This document shows, one piece after another, positions 16,682 through 25,433 of a DNA stretch of 40,513 nucleotides; position 1 is the first letter of the stretch, and each line of letters begins with the position of its first letter. The notes beneath the pieces were generated by a model that was given only the letters and a program-made list of their open reading frames with translations, did not search any database and was not told the origin of the DNA. The translations under genes and the position numbers were made by a program. Location of the stretch: the NCBI GenBank assembly GCA_017463185.1, contig JAFTPS010000014.1, forward strand, positions 1 to 40,513. Reading direction: 5' to 3'. This DNA is from Alphaproteobacteria bacterium. GTDB taxonomy: Bacteria > Pseudomonadota > Alphaproteobacteria > Rs-D84.

Positions 16682-17725
16682 ATGCACGGACTGTTTTTAT
16701 TTGCAATCAGTTTATTATTCATCTGGCTGGGACGCAGCATATTGATACCACTACTGATGGCCGCGTTTTTATGGTATTTAATAAACGCCATTGCCGACTA
16801 TTGTCGCCGGATTTTCCCATATAAAAATCCAACAACACGGCGTGAAAAAATATATTCAAAAATATATGATTTTATATCAGGTCTGTTTGGTATCGGTGCA
16901 ATATGCGGTTTGATAGTTCTGTTCATAACCCAGGTCCACCCAATGTTCAGCGAACTAGTTGCCGCCCTGCCGGAATTACAGCATAAATTTATAGAATTCG
17001 GTGATTACCTGTCTAATTCACTGGGGATAAAATTTGATGCAAATATGTTACCCAACATCGCTATGATTGCAAAAAACATCGGCACATCAACGGTTGGTAT
17101 CGCAACATCTGTTGGAATGGTTGCGGTTTATATGTTCTTTATGTTTGTGGAACAAAGTACATTTAATAAAAAGTTTTCCGCAATGTTTCCAAACAAACGC
17201 CAAAACAAGAAAATGCGATACATCCTGGACAGTATTGACGACAATATGAAAAAATATTTGTTTGTTAAAACCGCCATTTCCGCAATAACGGCCCTGGCGT
17301 CATATTTATGGTTATACCTTATTGGGGTTGAATTCGCGGGTGTCTGGGCTTTCCTGGTGTTTATCGCCAACTATATACCAACAATTGGTGCAATTGTAGC
17401 GTGTGGTCTGCCAATACTGTATGCTTTGGTCACTGCCCCATCGTTGCAATTACCAATTTTAACAGCTGCGGGACTAATTGGAATCCAGATTCTGTTTGGA
17501 AATATCCTGGAACCAAAACTTACCGGAAAAACATTAAACCTGTCAACATTAGCAATTTTAATAAACCTGGTATTTTGGGGAATGCTGTGGGGCATTGCAG
17601 GAATGTTTTTCAGCGTTCCATTATTAGTTGCGGTATTTATTATCACCGCCCAGTTTGATTCCACGCGTTGGGTTGCAGTCCTGTTATCGGCCGACGGTAA
17701 CATTCCCGACAAAGACGAAGATTAA
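16682..17725 (+). CDS. AI-2E family (PerM-like) transporter
   Basis: 347 residues from the ATG at 16682, which follows a G-rich ribosome site (CGGGGG). Longer readings begin inside the previous gene and are not credible. About eight membrane segments are arranged as in the AI-2E/PerM family, with the conserved C-terminal region FIANYIPTIGAIVACGLP and the NILEPKLTGKTLNLS block. Family members export diverse small molecules or ions; the substrate cannot be told from sequence. It is the last gene of the suf-containing run. Confidence 0.9.
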   Translation: MHGLFLFAISLLFIWLGRSILIPLLMAAFLWYLINAIADYCRRIFPYKNPTTRREKIYSKIYDFISGLFGIGAICGLIVLFITQVHPMFSELVAALPELQHKFIEFGDYLSNSLGIKFDANMLPNIAMIAKNIGTSTVGIATSVGMVAVYMFFMFVEQSTFNKKFSAMFPNKRQNKKMRYILDSIDDNMKKYLFVKTAISAITALASYLWLYLIGVEFAGVWAFLVFIANYIPTIGAIVACGLPILYALVTAPSLQLPILTAAGLIGIQILFGNILEPKLTGKTLNLSTLAILINLVFWGMLWGIAGMFFSVPLLVAVFIITAQFDSTRWVAVLLSADGNIPDKDED

Positions 17726-17741
17726 ATCGTGCTATACGCAT

Positions 17742-17769
17742 AAAAACCGGGGATTTTTATCCCCGGTTT
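17742..17769. terminator. Bidirectional terminator between the transporter and ruvX
   Basis: AAACCGGGGAT (17744-17754) pairs with ATCCCCGGTTT (17759-17769) around TTTT. It has A/T flanks on both sides. The ruvX stop lies inside it. Confidence 0.75.
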
Positions 17770-18206
17770 ATCATTGCAATTGCATTTTCTAATATCACAC
17801 GTGCAGATTCTGAATCCAACTGCGCCTTTATATCACGAACCCGAACCCGCCCCATACTTTCCTGGGCAGATACAGACGTTAAATTCTCTTCCAGTGTACA
17901 AATCGGCAAATCCGTTTTTGTCGCCAAACCATTTACAAAATTGCGCACCATTTTCGTTGTATCTGATTCAGCACCATCTGGATACAACGGCAAACCAACC
18001 ACAATTCCAACAACATTTTCTTGTTTTGCTAAATCAGCAACCACACCCGCATGATTATCCGCCCCGCGTGGCAAAACAATTGCATCACGCACAAAAACAA
18101 AATCCCGCTCCGGACTGGACACCGCCACCCCAATTCTACGCAACCCCCAATCAATCCCTAAAATACGTCCCACGGGCGGAAAACCCTTGAAATCTGGCAA
18201 AATCAT
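17757..18206 (-). CDS. ruvX: Holliday junction resolvase-like protein RuvX (YqgF)
   Basis: RNase H-fold nuclease family implicated in 16S rRNA 5' maturation and recombination. The ATG at 18206 is chosen because AAAGGA lies 9 nt upstream; upstream in-frame codons would run into gatC. The 149 residues contain ILGIDWGLRRIGVAVS (first catalytic Asp), VVGLPLYPDGAES, and the LEENLTS and LDSESARVILE blocks. The common DER motif is changed to EEN here. It is divergent from gatC with only 38 nt between starts. Confidence 0.9.
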   Translation of the reverse strand: MILPDFKGFPPVGRILGIDWGLRRIGVAVSSPERDFVFVRDAIVLPRGADNHAGVVADLAKQENVVGIVVGLPLYPDGAESDTTKMVRNFVNGLATKTDLPICTLEENLTSVSAQESMGRVRVRDIKAQLDSESARVILENAIAMINRG

Positions 18207-18214
18207 TGTATAAT
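18187..18214 (+). promoter_or_regulatory. Promoter of the gatC operon
   Basis: TTGAAA (18187-18192), a 16-nt spacer and a perfect TATAAT (18209-18214). The -35 lies inside the start of ruvX on the other strand. Confidence 0.65.
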
Positions 18215-18244
18215 TCCTTTTACTTTGTAAATATAGGATTGAAA

Positions 18245-18541
18245 ATGGCATTTAGCAAGCAACAATTACAAAAATTCGCAGACTTGATTAAGATTGAAAT
18301 CCCTGACGAAAAACTGGAATCTATGAACATAGACTCGGTTATTGAATGGTTGGACAAATTACAGCAAATTGACACAACCGGCGTAACCCCAATGTTAAAC
18401 CCATCTGAACACAAATTACCACAGCGTGACGATGTTGTCACCGACGGGAACATTCGTGATTTAGTCTTGGCAAACACACCTGATAATGCCGGCACATCAC
18501 GTGGTTATTTCGCAGTGCCCAAGGTTATGGACGGTGAATAA
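18245..18541 (+). CDS. gatC: Asp/Glu-tRNA amidotransferase subunit GatC
   Basis: Small subunit that clamps GatA to GatB in the transamidation of Glu-tRNA(Gln) and Asp-tRNA(Asn). 98 residues from the ATG at 18245, which has an AGGA ribosome site. The family pattern is clear: helical N-terminus, LDKLQQIDTTGVTPMLNP, the LPQRDDVVTDGN block and the YFAVPKVMDGE C-terminus. It heads the plus-strand operon gatC-unknown-gatA-(tRNA)-gatB. Confidence 0.95.
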   Translation: MAFSKQQLQKFADLIKIEIPDEKLESMNIDSVIEWLDKLQQIDTTGVTPMLNPSEHKLPQRDDVVTDGNIRDLVLANTPDNAGTSRGYFAVPKVMDGE

Positions 18542-18542
18542 A

Positions 18543-18965
18543 ATGCCAGACAACAAAAAAAACATCTCCGTAAATTTTGTTCAATATGAACCGTATAAAC
18601 TTTTTCCGAAAACTATTGAACAGGTGGGTTGCATCACGGAATCAGAATTAAAATTTTTAATGTCCGCTTTTGATACTAAAAGTGCACCCAACGCTTGTAT
18701 TAGTTCAATGAATCTTGAATTCTCAGAAGCAACACTTTTTGATTCGCATTCTCATTGCCGCTATCGTTCCCTGGCACTTAGCGAAATGTTTTCACGCCAC
18801 ACAAAACCACTATGCTGTAAATGTTCAGATAAAATAAAGGAAACAACCAAAATAAAGCGCTGCCTCAATAATTTGAAAAACGGCAAATGTTGCGACGAAT
18901 TTATCCGCAACACTTTGGGCGCAATTTTATACCCACACCACTATGCAAAAGATAAACAGAAGTAA
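18543..18965 (+). CDS. Cys/His-rich protein of unknown function inside the gat operon
   Basis: 140 residues from the ATG 1 nt after the gatC stop. No signal peptide or membrane segment. The central and C-terminal parts are rich in Cys and His (SHSHCRYR, then LCCKCSDK and NGKCCDEF), which could bind a metal. It has more AT-rich codons than gatC and gatA around it. It interrupts the usual gatC-gatA order. I know no family match; a transferred or lineage-specific insertion is possible. Confidence 0.7.
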   Translation: MPDNKKNISVNFVQYEPYKLFPKTIEQVGCITESELKFLMSAFDTKSAPNACISSMNLEFSEATLFDSHSHCRYRSLALSEMFSRHTKPLCCKCSDKIKETTKIKRCLNNLKNGKCCDEFIRNTLGAILYPHHYAKDKQK

Positions 18966-18976
18966 GAGAAACAAAA

Positions 18977-20443
18977 ATGATTAACCTGACCCTGACCGAA
19001 GCCTTACAGAAATTAAACACCCGTGAAATTTCCGCGGTGGAATTGACACGTGCGTACCTGGACCGTATTGAAAAATATGGTGCAGATTTGAATTGCTATA
19101 TCACGACAACCCCAGAACGTGCATTGGCGGACGCCACTGCATCTGACGCGCGGCGCGCGGCGGGCAATACCCTGCCCCTGGACGGTGCCCCAATCGCGAT
19201 GAAGGATTTGTTTGCAACCCGTGGTGTGCGCACAACTGCGGCATCCCGTATGCTGGAAAATTTTGTCCCAGAATACGAATCAACCGTATCCCAGAAACTA
19301 ATTGACGCCGGCACCGTCCTGTTGGGCAAAGCAAACCTGGACGAATTCGCAATGGGCACATTCAGCAAGACATCTTACTTTGGCGCGCCCATCAATCCCT
19401 GGCAGTTGGAAAAACAACTAACCGCGGGCGGTTCATCAGGTGGTTCAACATCCGCCGTGGCGTCTGGTCTGGCAATTGCGGCAACCGGCACTGACACAGG
19501 TGGCTCTATCCGTTTTCCTGCGGCCATTACTGGCATGGTTGGTATGAAACCAACATACGGCCTGTGCTCGCGTTGGGGTTGCGTTGCGTTTGCGTCCAGT
19601 CTGGACACACCGGGTCCAATTACACGCACGGTTGATGACGCGGCGTTAATGTTATCCGCCATGGCGGGCCACGCCCCACTGGATTCAACCAGCAGCACAA
19701 ATGGTTTCACATGCACCGCACCACTGGAACCAATCCTGGGTGATGGCAAAAAATTACGCATTGGTGTTATCCGCGAATTTAACGACGTTAAAATTTCGGA
19801 CGACATGAAATCATTGTTTGAAAAACGCATTACCGATTTAAAATCTATGGGCGCAGAAATTGTGGAAATATCAATTCCAAATATTCTGGACGCATTGGCG
19901 GCATACTATATTATCGCCCCAGCCGAGGCCTCATCAAACCTTGCCCGCTATGATGGCATGCGTTATGGTCTGCGGGTTGAAGGTCGCGACATTTACGACA
20001 CATTCAAAAAATCACGTGCCGCTGGTTTTGGCGACGAAGTTCAACGCCGAATGGTCATCGGCACAGCGGTACTGTCCAGCGAATCGTATGATGTATACTT
20101 TATGCAGGCGGCACGTGTTCGTCGTATGATTGCGGACAGTTTTACGTCCGCATTTGAACAATGCGATTTGATTGTATGCCCCTCTTCTGCGGGAACAGCA
20201 ATGCCATTGGCATCTGATTTAAAACCACTGGAATACTATGCCCTGGATTTATTCACTGTTGCAATGAACCTGGCGGGCATACCTGCGTGCAGCGTGCCTG
20301 CTGGACTTGCCACAAACGGTCTGCCACTAGGAATGCAGGTTGTTGGCCGTCGTTTTGACGATATGCGTGTTTTGCAATTGGCAAAGCATATTGAATCTGC
20401 GGCTGACATTGACAATCGCCCAACAACAATTATGGGGAAATAA
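18977..20443 (+). CDS. gatA: Glutamyl-tRNA(Gln) amidotransferase subunit GatA
   Basis: Glutaminase subunit of GatCAB that releases ammonia for amidation in GatB. The 488 residues carry the amidase signature: catalytic Lys 76 (APIAMKDLF), the Gly/Ser-rich GGSSGGSTSAVASG with the cis-Ser at about 153, and nucleophile Ser 177 in DTGGSIRFPAA. The C-terminal GLPLGMQVVGRRFDD block is also typical. Normal length. It is followed by a tRNA on the opposite strand. Confidence 0.96.
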   Translation: MINLTLTEALQKLNTREISAVELTRAYLDRIEKYGADLNCYITTTPERALADATASDARRAAGNTLPLDGAPIAMKDLFATRGVRTTAASRMLENFVPEYESTVSQKLIDAGTVLLGKANLDEFAMGTFSKTSYFGAPINPWQLEKQLTAGGSSGGSTSAVASGLAIAATGTDTGGSIRFPAAITGMVGMKPTYGLCSRWGCVAFASSLDTPGPITRTVDDAALMLSAMAGHAPLDSTSSTNGFTCTAPLEPILGDGKKLRIGVIREFNDVKISDDMKSLFEKRITDLKSMGAEIVEISIPNILDALAAYYIIAPAEASSNLARYDGMRYGLRVEGRDIYDTFKKSRAAGFGDEVQRRMVIGTAVLSSESYDVYFMQAARVRRMIADSFTSAFEQCDLIVCPSSAGTAMPLASDLKPLEYYALDLFTVAMNLAGIPACSVPAGLATNGLPLGMQVVGRRFDDMRVLQLAKHIESAADIDNRPTTIMGK

Positions 20444-20477
20444 AAAATGACCGCAAAAACGGCCTCAGAATTAAAGA

Positions 20478-20553
20478 TGGTGGCTAGGGACGGAATCGAA
20501 CCGCCGACACAGGGATTTTCAGTCCCTTGCTCTACCAACTGAGCTACCTAGCC
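20478..20553 (-). tRNA. tRNA-Phe (GAA)
   Basis: 76 nt including an encoded CCA. Acceptor GGCTAGG (20553-20547) pairs with CCTAGCC (20488-20482). The D arm AGCTCAGTTGGTAGAGC, the anticodon stem-loop GGGACTGAAAATCCC with anticodon GAA, and the T loop GGTTCGATTCC are intact. It is antisense to the gat operon, between gatA and gatB. Confidence 0.96.
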
Positions 20554-20609
20554 GACTGCGGGACAAATAATAAGATACTAAAAATAAAAAAGCAAGGGAA
20601 AAAGACAAA

Positions 20610-22130
20610 ATGTTTACAATAAAAGGCAAAACAGGTGATTGGGAATTGGTAATCGGGCTGGAAACACACATAGAAGTGTTATCTAATTCAAAATTATTCA
20701 GTGGCGCATCCGCGGACTATAACCCAACCGTCGCACCAAACACCCAGGCCGGAATGATAGATACAGGAATGCCTGGAATGTTGCCAGTATTAAATAAATT
20801 CTGTGTTGACCAGGCTATTAAATTCGGTCTGGGTATAAACGCTGAAATTTCCAAAATCAGTCGTTTTGCACGTAAACAATATTTCTATCCTGACCTGCCC
20901 CAGGGATATCAGATTTCACAACCTGCCGATGAAGCACCGGTGGTTGGTCGTGGTTGGATTGAAATTATGGGCGACGATGGCAACCCTAAAAAAGTTCTAA
21001 TTGAACGTGCACACTTGGAACAAGACGCCGGCAAATTAAAACACGACGTTCACCCAACAAAATCCTTTGCAGACTATAATCGCACAGGCGTTGCATTACT
21101 AGAAATCGTCACATTCCTGGACACAAAAAATCCAGAAAACAATTCTTATATCACATCCCCGGACGAAGCCGAACGCTACCTGCGTGAGATACGTGAAATT
21201 GCACGTGCCCTGGGCGTATCCAAGGCAAATATGGAAGAAGGTTCAATGCGTGCCGACGTAAACGTTTCTGTTCGTCGTGTTGGCGAAAAAACATTCCGCA
21301 CCCGTACCGAAACAAAAAATATGGTGTCATTTAAATTCATTAAATCCGCGATTGAGTACGAGGCCCGCCGTCAAATTGAAATCTATGAAAACGGCGGCAC
21401 CGTCACTCAGGACACAATGCGCTATCACCAAGACGACGGCACAACATCCGTAATGCGCAGCAAAGAAGACGCCTTGGATTATCGTTATTTCCCAGACCCT
21501 GACCTGTTGCCTGTCATTATCACAGACGAACAAATTGAACGCATCCGTGCAACAATGCCTGAATTACCTTCACGCACCCGTGCCCGCTATACGGCGGATT
21601 TTGGGCTGTCTGACTATGATGCGGCACGTTTAACAGAAAACACAAACATATCAAAATGGTTTGACACAGCGGTAAACGGGAACGCAAAAAATGCAAAGTC
21701 TATCGCCAACTGGATGATTTCTGAATTATTTGCACACCCTGAAAACTGGGACGAACGAAATGAAAAATCCGGCATTGTGGATGACATGCGCATTATCACA
21801 CCGTCTGATTTATCAGAATTGGTTGATATGTTGGGTAAAAACACAATCAATGGCAAACAGGCCAAAGAAATCTTTATCAAAATGCTGGACGGCGAATCGG
21901 GAACACCACGTGAAATCGCCGACAAATTCGGAATGAAACAGATGACCGACACAGGCGCAATTGAAACAATTGTTGACGATATCATCGCTGCCAATCCCGC
22001 CCAGGTTGAACAATATAAATCTGGCAAAGTGGGCTTACTTGGCTTCTTTGTTGGTCAGGCAATGAAGAAAACAGGTGGCACCGCAAACCCCGCCGTTGTA
22101 AATGAAATTTTACGAAAAAAATTAGCATAA
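20610..22130 (+). CDS. gatB: Asp/Glu-tRNA amidotransferase subunit GatB
   Basis: Kinase and amidotransferase subunit that activates the misacylated tRNA. The 506 residues include the N-terminal WELVIGLETHIEVLSNSKLF, the KQYFYPDLPQGYQISQ motif, ADVNVSVRR, TRTETKNMVSFKFI and LDYRYFPDPDLLP, then the C-terminal YqeY-like tail domain (TINGKQAKEIFIKML ... VGLLGFFVGQAMKKTGG). Length is usual for the family. The two tiny genes and miaB follow in the same direction. Confidence 0.96.
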   Translation: MFTIKGKTGDWELVIGLETHIEVLSNSKLFSGASADYNPTVAPNTQAGMIDTGMPGMLPVLNKFCVDQAIKFGLGINAEISKISRFARKQYFYPDLPQGYQISQPADEAPVVGRGWIEIMGDDGNPKKVLIERAHLEQDAGKLKHDVHPTKSFADYNRTGVALLEIVTFLDTKNPENNSYITSPDEAERYLREIREIARALGVSKANMEEGSMRADVNVSVRRVGEKTFRTRTETKNMVSFKFIKSAIEYEARRQIEIYENGGTVTQDTMRYHQDDGTTSVMRSKEDALDYRYFPDPDLLPVIITDEQIERIRATMPELPSRTRARYTADFGLSDYDAARLTENTNISKWFDTAVNGNAKNAKSIANWMISELFAHPENWDERNEKSGIVDDMRIITPSDLSELVDMLGKNTINGKQAKEIFIKMLDGESGTPREIADKFGMKQMTDTGAIETIVDDIIAANPAQVEQYKSGKVGLLGFFVGQAMKKTGGTANPAVVNEILRKKLA

Positions 22131-22143
22131 AAAAGGACACAAA

Positions 22144-22326
22144 ATGGTAAAAGTAATTGGTATAATTGAAAACGATTCAATCACCGGCGTAAAGTACGGC
22201 ACAATTGAAGTTGACGAAAACGTATCAAAAATTGAACGCGCGAAATCCGCTTATGATTCAGCCGTCGCCAAGGTTCAAGCAACCCGCGCCAGGAAAATTC
22301 GCAGCGAAAAAACCAAGAACAAATAA
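22144..22326 (+). CDS. Small basic protein of unknown function
   Basis: 60 residues, starting 13 nt after gatB with an AAGGA ribosome site. The N-terminal half looks like a short beta-rich unit (VKVIGIIENDSITGVKYGTI) and the C-terminal half is a Lys/Arg-rich helix. No family is recognised. It is tightly packed with the next gene (1 nt between them), which supports real translation. Confidence 0.5.
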   Translation: MVKVIGIIENDSITGVKYGTIEVDENVSKIERAKSAYDSAVAKVQATRARKIRSEKTKNK

Positions 22327-22327
22327 G

Positions 22328-22498
22328 ATGTACAATTCAATTAAACGCACCTTGCGCGTTATGGCACAGTCCGAAGCAGTGTCAAAAATTCATCAATCTG
22401 AATGGAACGAACGCATGCGCGCATGTCGTCGTGCCTTTGACACGGCGACCAATCGCCAAATACAACGCCTGCGCCACGAACACACCAAGCACAAGTAG
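22328..22498 (+). CDS. Small basic helical protein of unknown function
   Basis: 56 residues starting at the ATG right after the previous stop and ending 6 nt before miaB. It is strongly basic and likely all-helical (KRTLRVMAQSEAVSKIHQ and RRAFDTATNRQIQRLRH). No clear ribosome site, so translational coupling to the previous gene is likely. No family is recognised. Confidence 0.45.
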   Translation: MYNSIKRTLRVMAQSEAVSKIHQSEWNERMRACRRAFDTATNRQIQRLRHEHTKHK

Positions 22499-22504
22499 AA
22501 CAAA

Positions 22505-23800
22505 ATGAAAAAATTCTTTATCCAAACTTTTGGCTGTCAAATGAACGTCTATGATGGTTGGCGTATTGCCGCGATGCTGGAACACCACGGATTCGTGCGC
22601 ACAGACGCAATTCCAGACGCTGACATCATCATATTAAACACATGTGCAGTGCGTGCCAAGGCAACGGATAAAGTATTTTCCGCGCTTGGACGCATACGAC
22701 GCGCAAAAAAACCATCCGCCCTGTTTGGGATTGTTGGCTGTGTCGCACGCGAAGCGGGCGCAACCGCATTCCGTCGTATTCCGGACTTAAATTTTGTCCT
22801 TGGCCCCCAGTCTTATCATAAACTGCCCCAGATTATAGAAAACCCAGACGCCCGGCTGTTAAACATAGACCTGGGCGGTCTGGAAAAATTTGACCAACTG
22901 CCCCAGATGGAAAAATCACCATTGGTTGCATATATCCCAATCCAAGAAGGTTGTAATCACTGTTGCACATACTGCATTGTTCCATACACACGTGGCCGTG
23001 AATTATCACGTCCATTTGATGATTGTCTGCGTGAAACATTACATGCCGCAAAAACTGGTGCAATTGAAATTTGCTTTCTGGGTCAAAACGTCAACGGATA
23101 TAAATACACTGATGAAAACGGGAAAACATACCGTCTGTCTGATTTAATTCGCGAAACCGCAAAAATCCCAGAAATCATGCGTATACGCTTTACATCCAGT
23201 TATCCAACCGAAATGACGGACGACCTGATTTCAATGTTTGCAACCGAACCGAAACTGTTGCCGTTTTTGAATATGCCTATTCAAAGCGGTTCACAATCCA
23301 TTTTAACAAAAATGAATCGCCCATACAGCCTAGAACTATATACCGACATTATACGCAAATTAAAAATTGCCCGTCCTGACATTCAGATTTCATCAGATTT
23401 TATTGTCGGATTTCCTGGCGAATCGGATGATGATTTTGAACAAACCATGAAGATTGCCCAACAAATCAAATACATAAATTCATACTCGTTCAAATATTCG
23501 CCACGGCCACATACCGCTGCCGCTATAATGCCTGACCAAATTCCAGAAAATATCAAGGCCGAACGTCTAGCAAAACTGGACAACCTATTAAATGAAATTC
23601 AACGTGAATTTAATAACAGTTGCATTGATAAAACATTCCAATGCCTGCTGGAAGGCCCCGACAAAACAGGTCGTCACCTGATATACCGTACACCTTTTAT
23701 GCAGCAATGTATTGTGGACACATGCAACAATGCCCCCGCCCTGGCCCGCGTAAAAATTACCGCTGCAAACAAAGCATCCCTGCGCGGAAAACTAGAATAA
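22505..23800 (+). CDS. miaB: tRNA-2-methylthio-N6-dimethylallyladenosine synthase MiaB
   Basis: Radical SAM methylthiotransferase that adds the ms2 group to i6A37 of tRNAs reading UNN codons, which include the tRNA-Phe encoded nearby. The 431 residues have the N-terminal cluster Cys at 11, 47 and 79, the radical SAM Cys 150, 154 and 157 (GCNHCCTYC), the GxFPGES-type VGFPGESDDDF and a C-terminal TRAM-like domain. Its end overlaps the convergent autotransporter-like gene by 9 nt. Confidence 0.95.
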   Translation: MKKFFIQTFGCQMNVYDGWRIAAMLEHHGFVRTDAIPDADIIILNTCAVRAKATDKVFSALGRIRRAKKPSALFGIVGCVAREAGATAFRRIPDLNFVLGPQSYHKLPQIIENPDARLLNIDLGGLEKFDQLPQMEKSPLVAYIPIQEGCNHCCTYCIVPYTRGRELSRPFDDCLRETLHAAKTGAIEICFLGQNVNGYKYTDENGKTYRLSDLIRETAKIPEIMRIRFTSSYPTEMTDDLISMFATEPKLLPFLNMPIQSGSQSILTKMNRPYSLELYTDIIRKLKIARPDIQISSDFIVGFPGESDDDFEQTMKIAQQIKYINSYSFKYSPRPHTAAAIMPDQIPENIKAERLAKLDNLLNEIQREFNNSCIDKTFQCLLEGPDKTGRHLIYRTPFMQQCIVDTCNNAPALARVKITAANKASLRGKLE

Positions 23801-25321
23801 AACACGTGCCGCAAATCCAAACTTGTACGATGTTATATCATCCCGGCGAATAGTTGCGATACTTATATCCCCACCTGCATTATCCATAATGGATAAGACC
23901 CCAGCACGCAATTTAGCAAATATTGTACCGTCTGTATTCGCACCAATACGCACCGCATAATCATAGCGCAACCCCAGCATTTCATGCGTATAGCGCATAT
24001 CAACACCACCGCGCCCAACCACATTATTTTCATTATCATTCGTAACGGACACATAATCAAAATCAAATCCAACAAATGGACTAAATGGACCAAAATCCAG
24101 CGCATATTCCGTCACACCATAAACGATAACACCTCGCGGATCTTTTACAACATTATTATGCCCCATAAATACTTCACCCGATGAAAAATTCACAATTTTA
24201 CCACCCAACATCAAACGCAACCGATTCGCATCACGCCAATTATAATCCGCAACAAATCGTCCACCATAAATATCCCCAACAAAATAATTTATATCATCAC
24301 TGTATTCCATCTGTCCCATATCCAGAGACAAACCAAATTTTATATTTTCTGCCACACCACTAAATGCAATATTCGCACCATAATATTCCATATTTTTATT
24401 TACAATTGCACCCACGCCAGAATTTATACCCCAATTGTCCACATTGAAATTCAGTTTATCAAAATCCGTAATCTGTATAATAGGCGTCATCAAACGAATC
24501 GGATTCAAGCGCACAGACCGCGCCATAGTTTCACGCAACGCGTTCATATCACCTGCACTATCCAATGCGCCCAGCAACGGGTCATTTGGATTTTTCATGC
24601 GTAAATTATTCAGATAAACGCCTGTATCATTTCCTAAAATCGTCGCATAGTCGGTTATGCGTTCGCGCCGAATATATAAACTGTCATTTTCAAAATAACT
24701 GACCCCAGCAAACAGTGGATTTATAACATGACTTTGCAATCTAACCCGCCCATTTCCGGATACATTTGCCAAAAGTGGCGCACCATAAAAATCACTAATA
24801 TCATCCACTATCAATAGATTTTCGCCATTTATTTCAATCGGTACACTGTTTAGTCTATCCGTATCCAGAACCAATGTCGCATTGTCCAATATAATTTTAT
24901 CAGCACCATTTGCCACATTCAAAACATCGGTCCAGGATAACGCCGCACTGTCCCGTACCAGCACAGAAAAATCTACATTATACCCAACGACGCTTATATC
25001 ATCTGTATCACGTAAAACCTGGTATATATAATACGAATCACCAACAACAAAATTACCACTGAAATGCCCACTGTTTTCCAAATAGAAAAATCCCCGTTCT
25101 GGCACATAAATATTTTTCACCTTTACCGTGCCATGATTATCCAAATACACATAATCTGGCGCATAAATTGAATTTACAAGCAATTTAGCAATATCGGTCA
25201 CCACGACCTCTGTATCCAGATTCTTGCGCGAGCCATAAACCGACCCATTTATTATTTCCGCATTTGCCGTGCCAAAATATATGCCAACCAATGGCAACAA
25301 AATAACTGCTAAATATCTCAT
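23792..25321 (-). CDS. Autotransporter-like outer-membrane protein
   Basis: 509 residues from the ATG at 25321, which starts a signal peptide (MRYLAVILLPLVGIYFGTANA). A short beta-rich passenger (about 25-240) has repeated aromatic and Asn/Asp-rich strands. The last about 260 residues look like an autotransporter barrel, with alternating strands (NKNMEYYGANIAFSG, NIKFGLSLDMGQMEY, FGPFSPFVGFDFDYV) and a terminal Phe (FGFAARVLF). It is short for an autotransporter and lacks the long repeat region. An in-frame GTG at 25348 would add nine residues, with no ribosome site. The stop overlaps miaB convergently. Confidence 0.8.
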   Translation of the reverse strand: MRYLAVILLPLVGIYFGTANAEIINGSVYGSRKNLDTEVVVTDIAKLLVNSIYAPDYVYLDNHGTVKVKNIYVPERGFFYLENSGHFSGNFVVGDSYYIYQVLRDTDDISVVGYNVDFSVLVRDSAALSWTDVLNVANGADKIILDNATLVLDTDRLNSVPIEINGENLLIVDDISDFYGAPLLANVSGNGRVRLQSHVINPLFAGVSYFENDSLYIRRERITDYATILGNDTGVYLNNLRMKNPNDPLLGALDSAGDMNALRETMARSVRLNPIRLMTPIIQITDFDKLNFNVDNWGINSGVGAIVNKNMEYYGANIAFSGVAENIKFGLSLDMGQMEYSDDINYFVGDIYGGRFVADYNWRDANRLRLMLGGKIVNFSSGEVFMGHNNVVKDPRGVIVYGVTEYALDFGPFSPFVGFDFDYVSVTNDNENNVVGRGGVDMRYTHEMLGLRYDYAVRIGANTDGTIFAKLRAGVLSIMDNAGGDISIATIRRDDITSYKFGFAARVLF

Positions 25322-25340
25322 CTTATCTCTCAGAGATAAG
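25322..25340 (-). promoter_or_regulatory. Inverted repeat over the autotransporter ribosome site
   Basis: CTTATCTCT (25322-25330) and AGAGATAAG (25332-25340) form a perfect 9-nt inverted repeat around one base, ending directly before the start ATG. On the RNA the 3' arm contains the purine-rich GAGAGA ribosome site. The hairpin could hide it or be a protein site; either would control translation or transcription of this surface protein. Confidence 0.55.
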
Positions 25341-25379
25341 GTTATCACACAGGAACATTTTCACAAAGAAAATAAAAGC

Positions 25380-25409
25380 AAAAAATATCCCCAGGATACC
25401 CGGGGATAT
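25380..25409 (-). terminator. Terminator of the SodC-like lipoprotein gene
   Basis: ATATCCCC (25385-25392) pairs with GGGGATAT (25402-25409), with extra GG/CC inside. On the minus strand a T-rich run follows. It lies between the lipoprotein gene and the autotransporter-like gene. Confidence 0.8.
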
Positions 25410-25433
25410 AATGTATCGTATATTAGCAGATTA

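Noticed and set aside
17731..17745. Word GCTATACGCATAAAA seen here and on the minus strand at about 26083-26097, with a shorter form at about 16641
   Set aside because: It could be an extended -10 promoter element, but no matched -35 is present and at 17731 it would be stopped at once by a terminator. Too little evidence for a regulatory motif.
20236..20538. Minus-strand frame of 100 codons across the end of gatA and the tRNA
   Set aside because: It starts inside the tRNA-Phe and runs antisense to conserved gatA sequence; its start is part of the tRNA.
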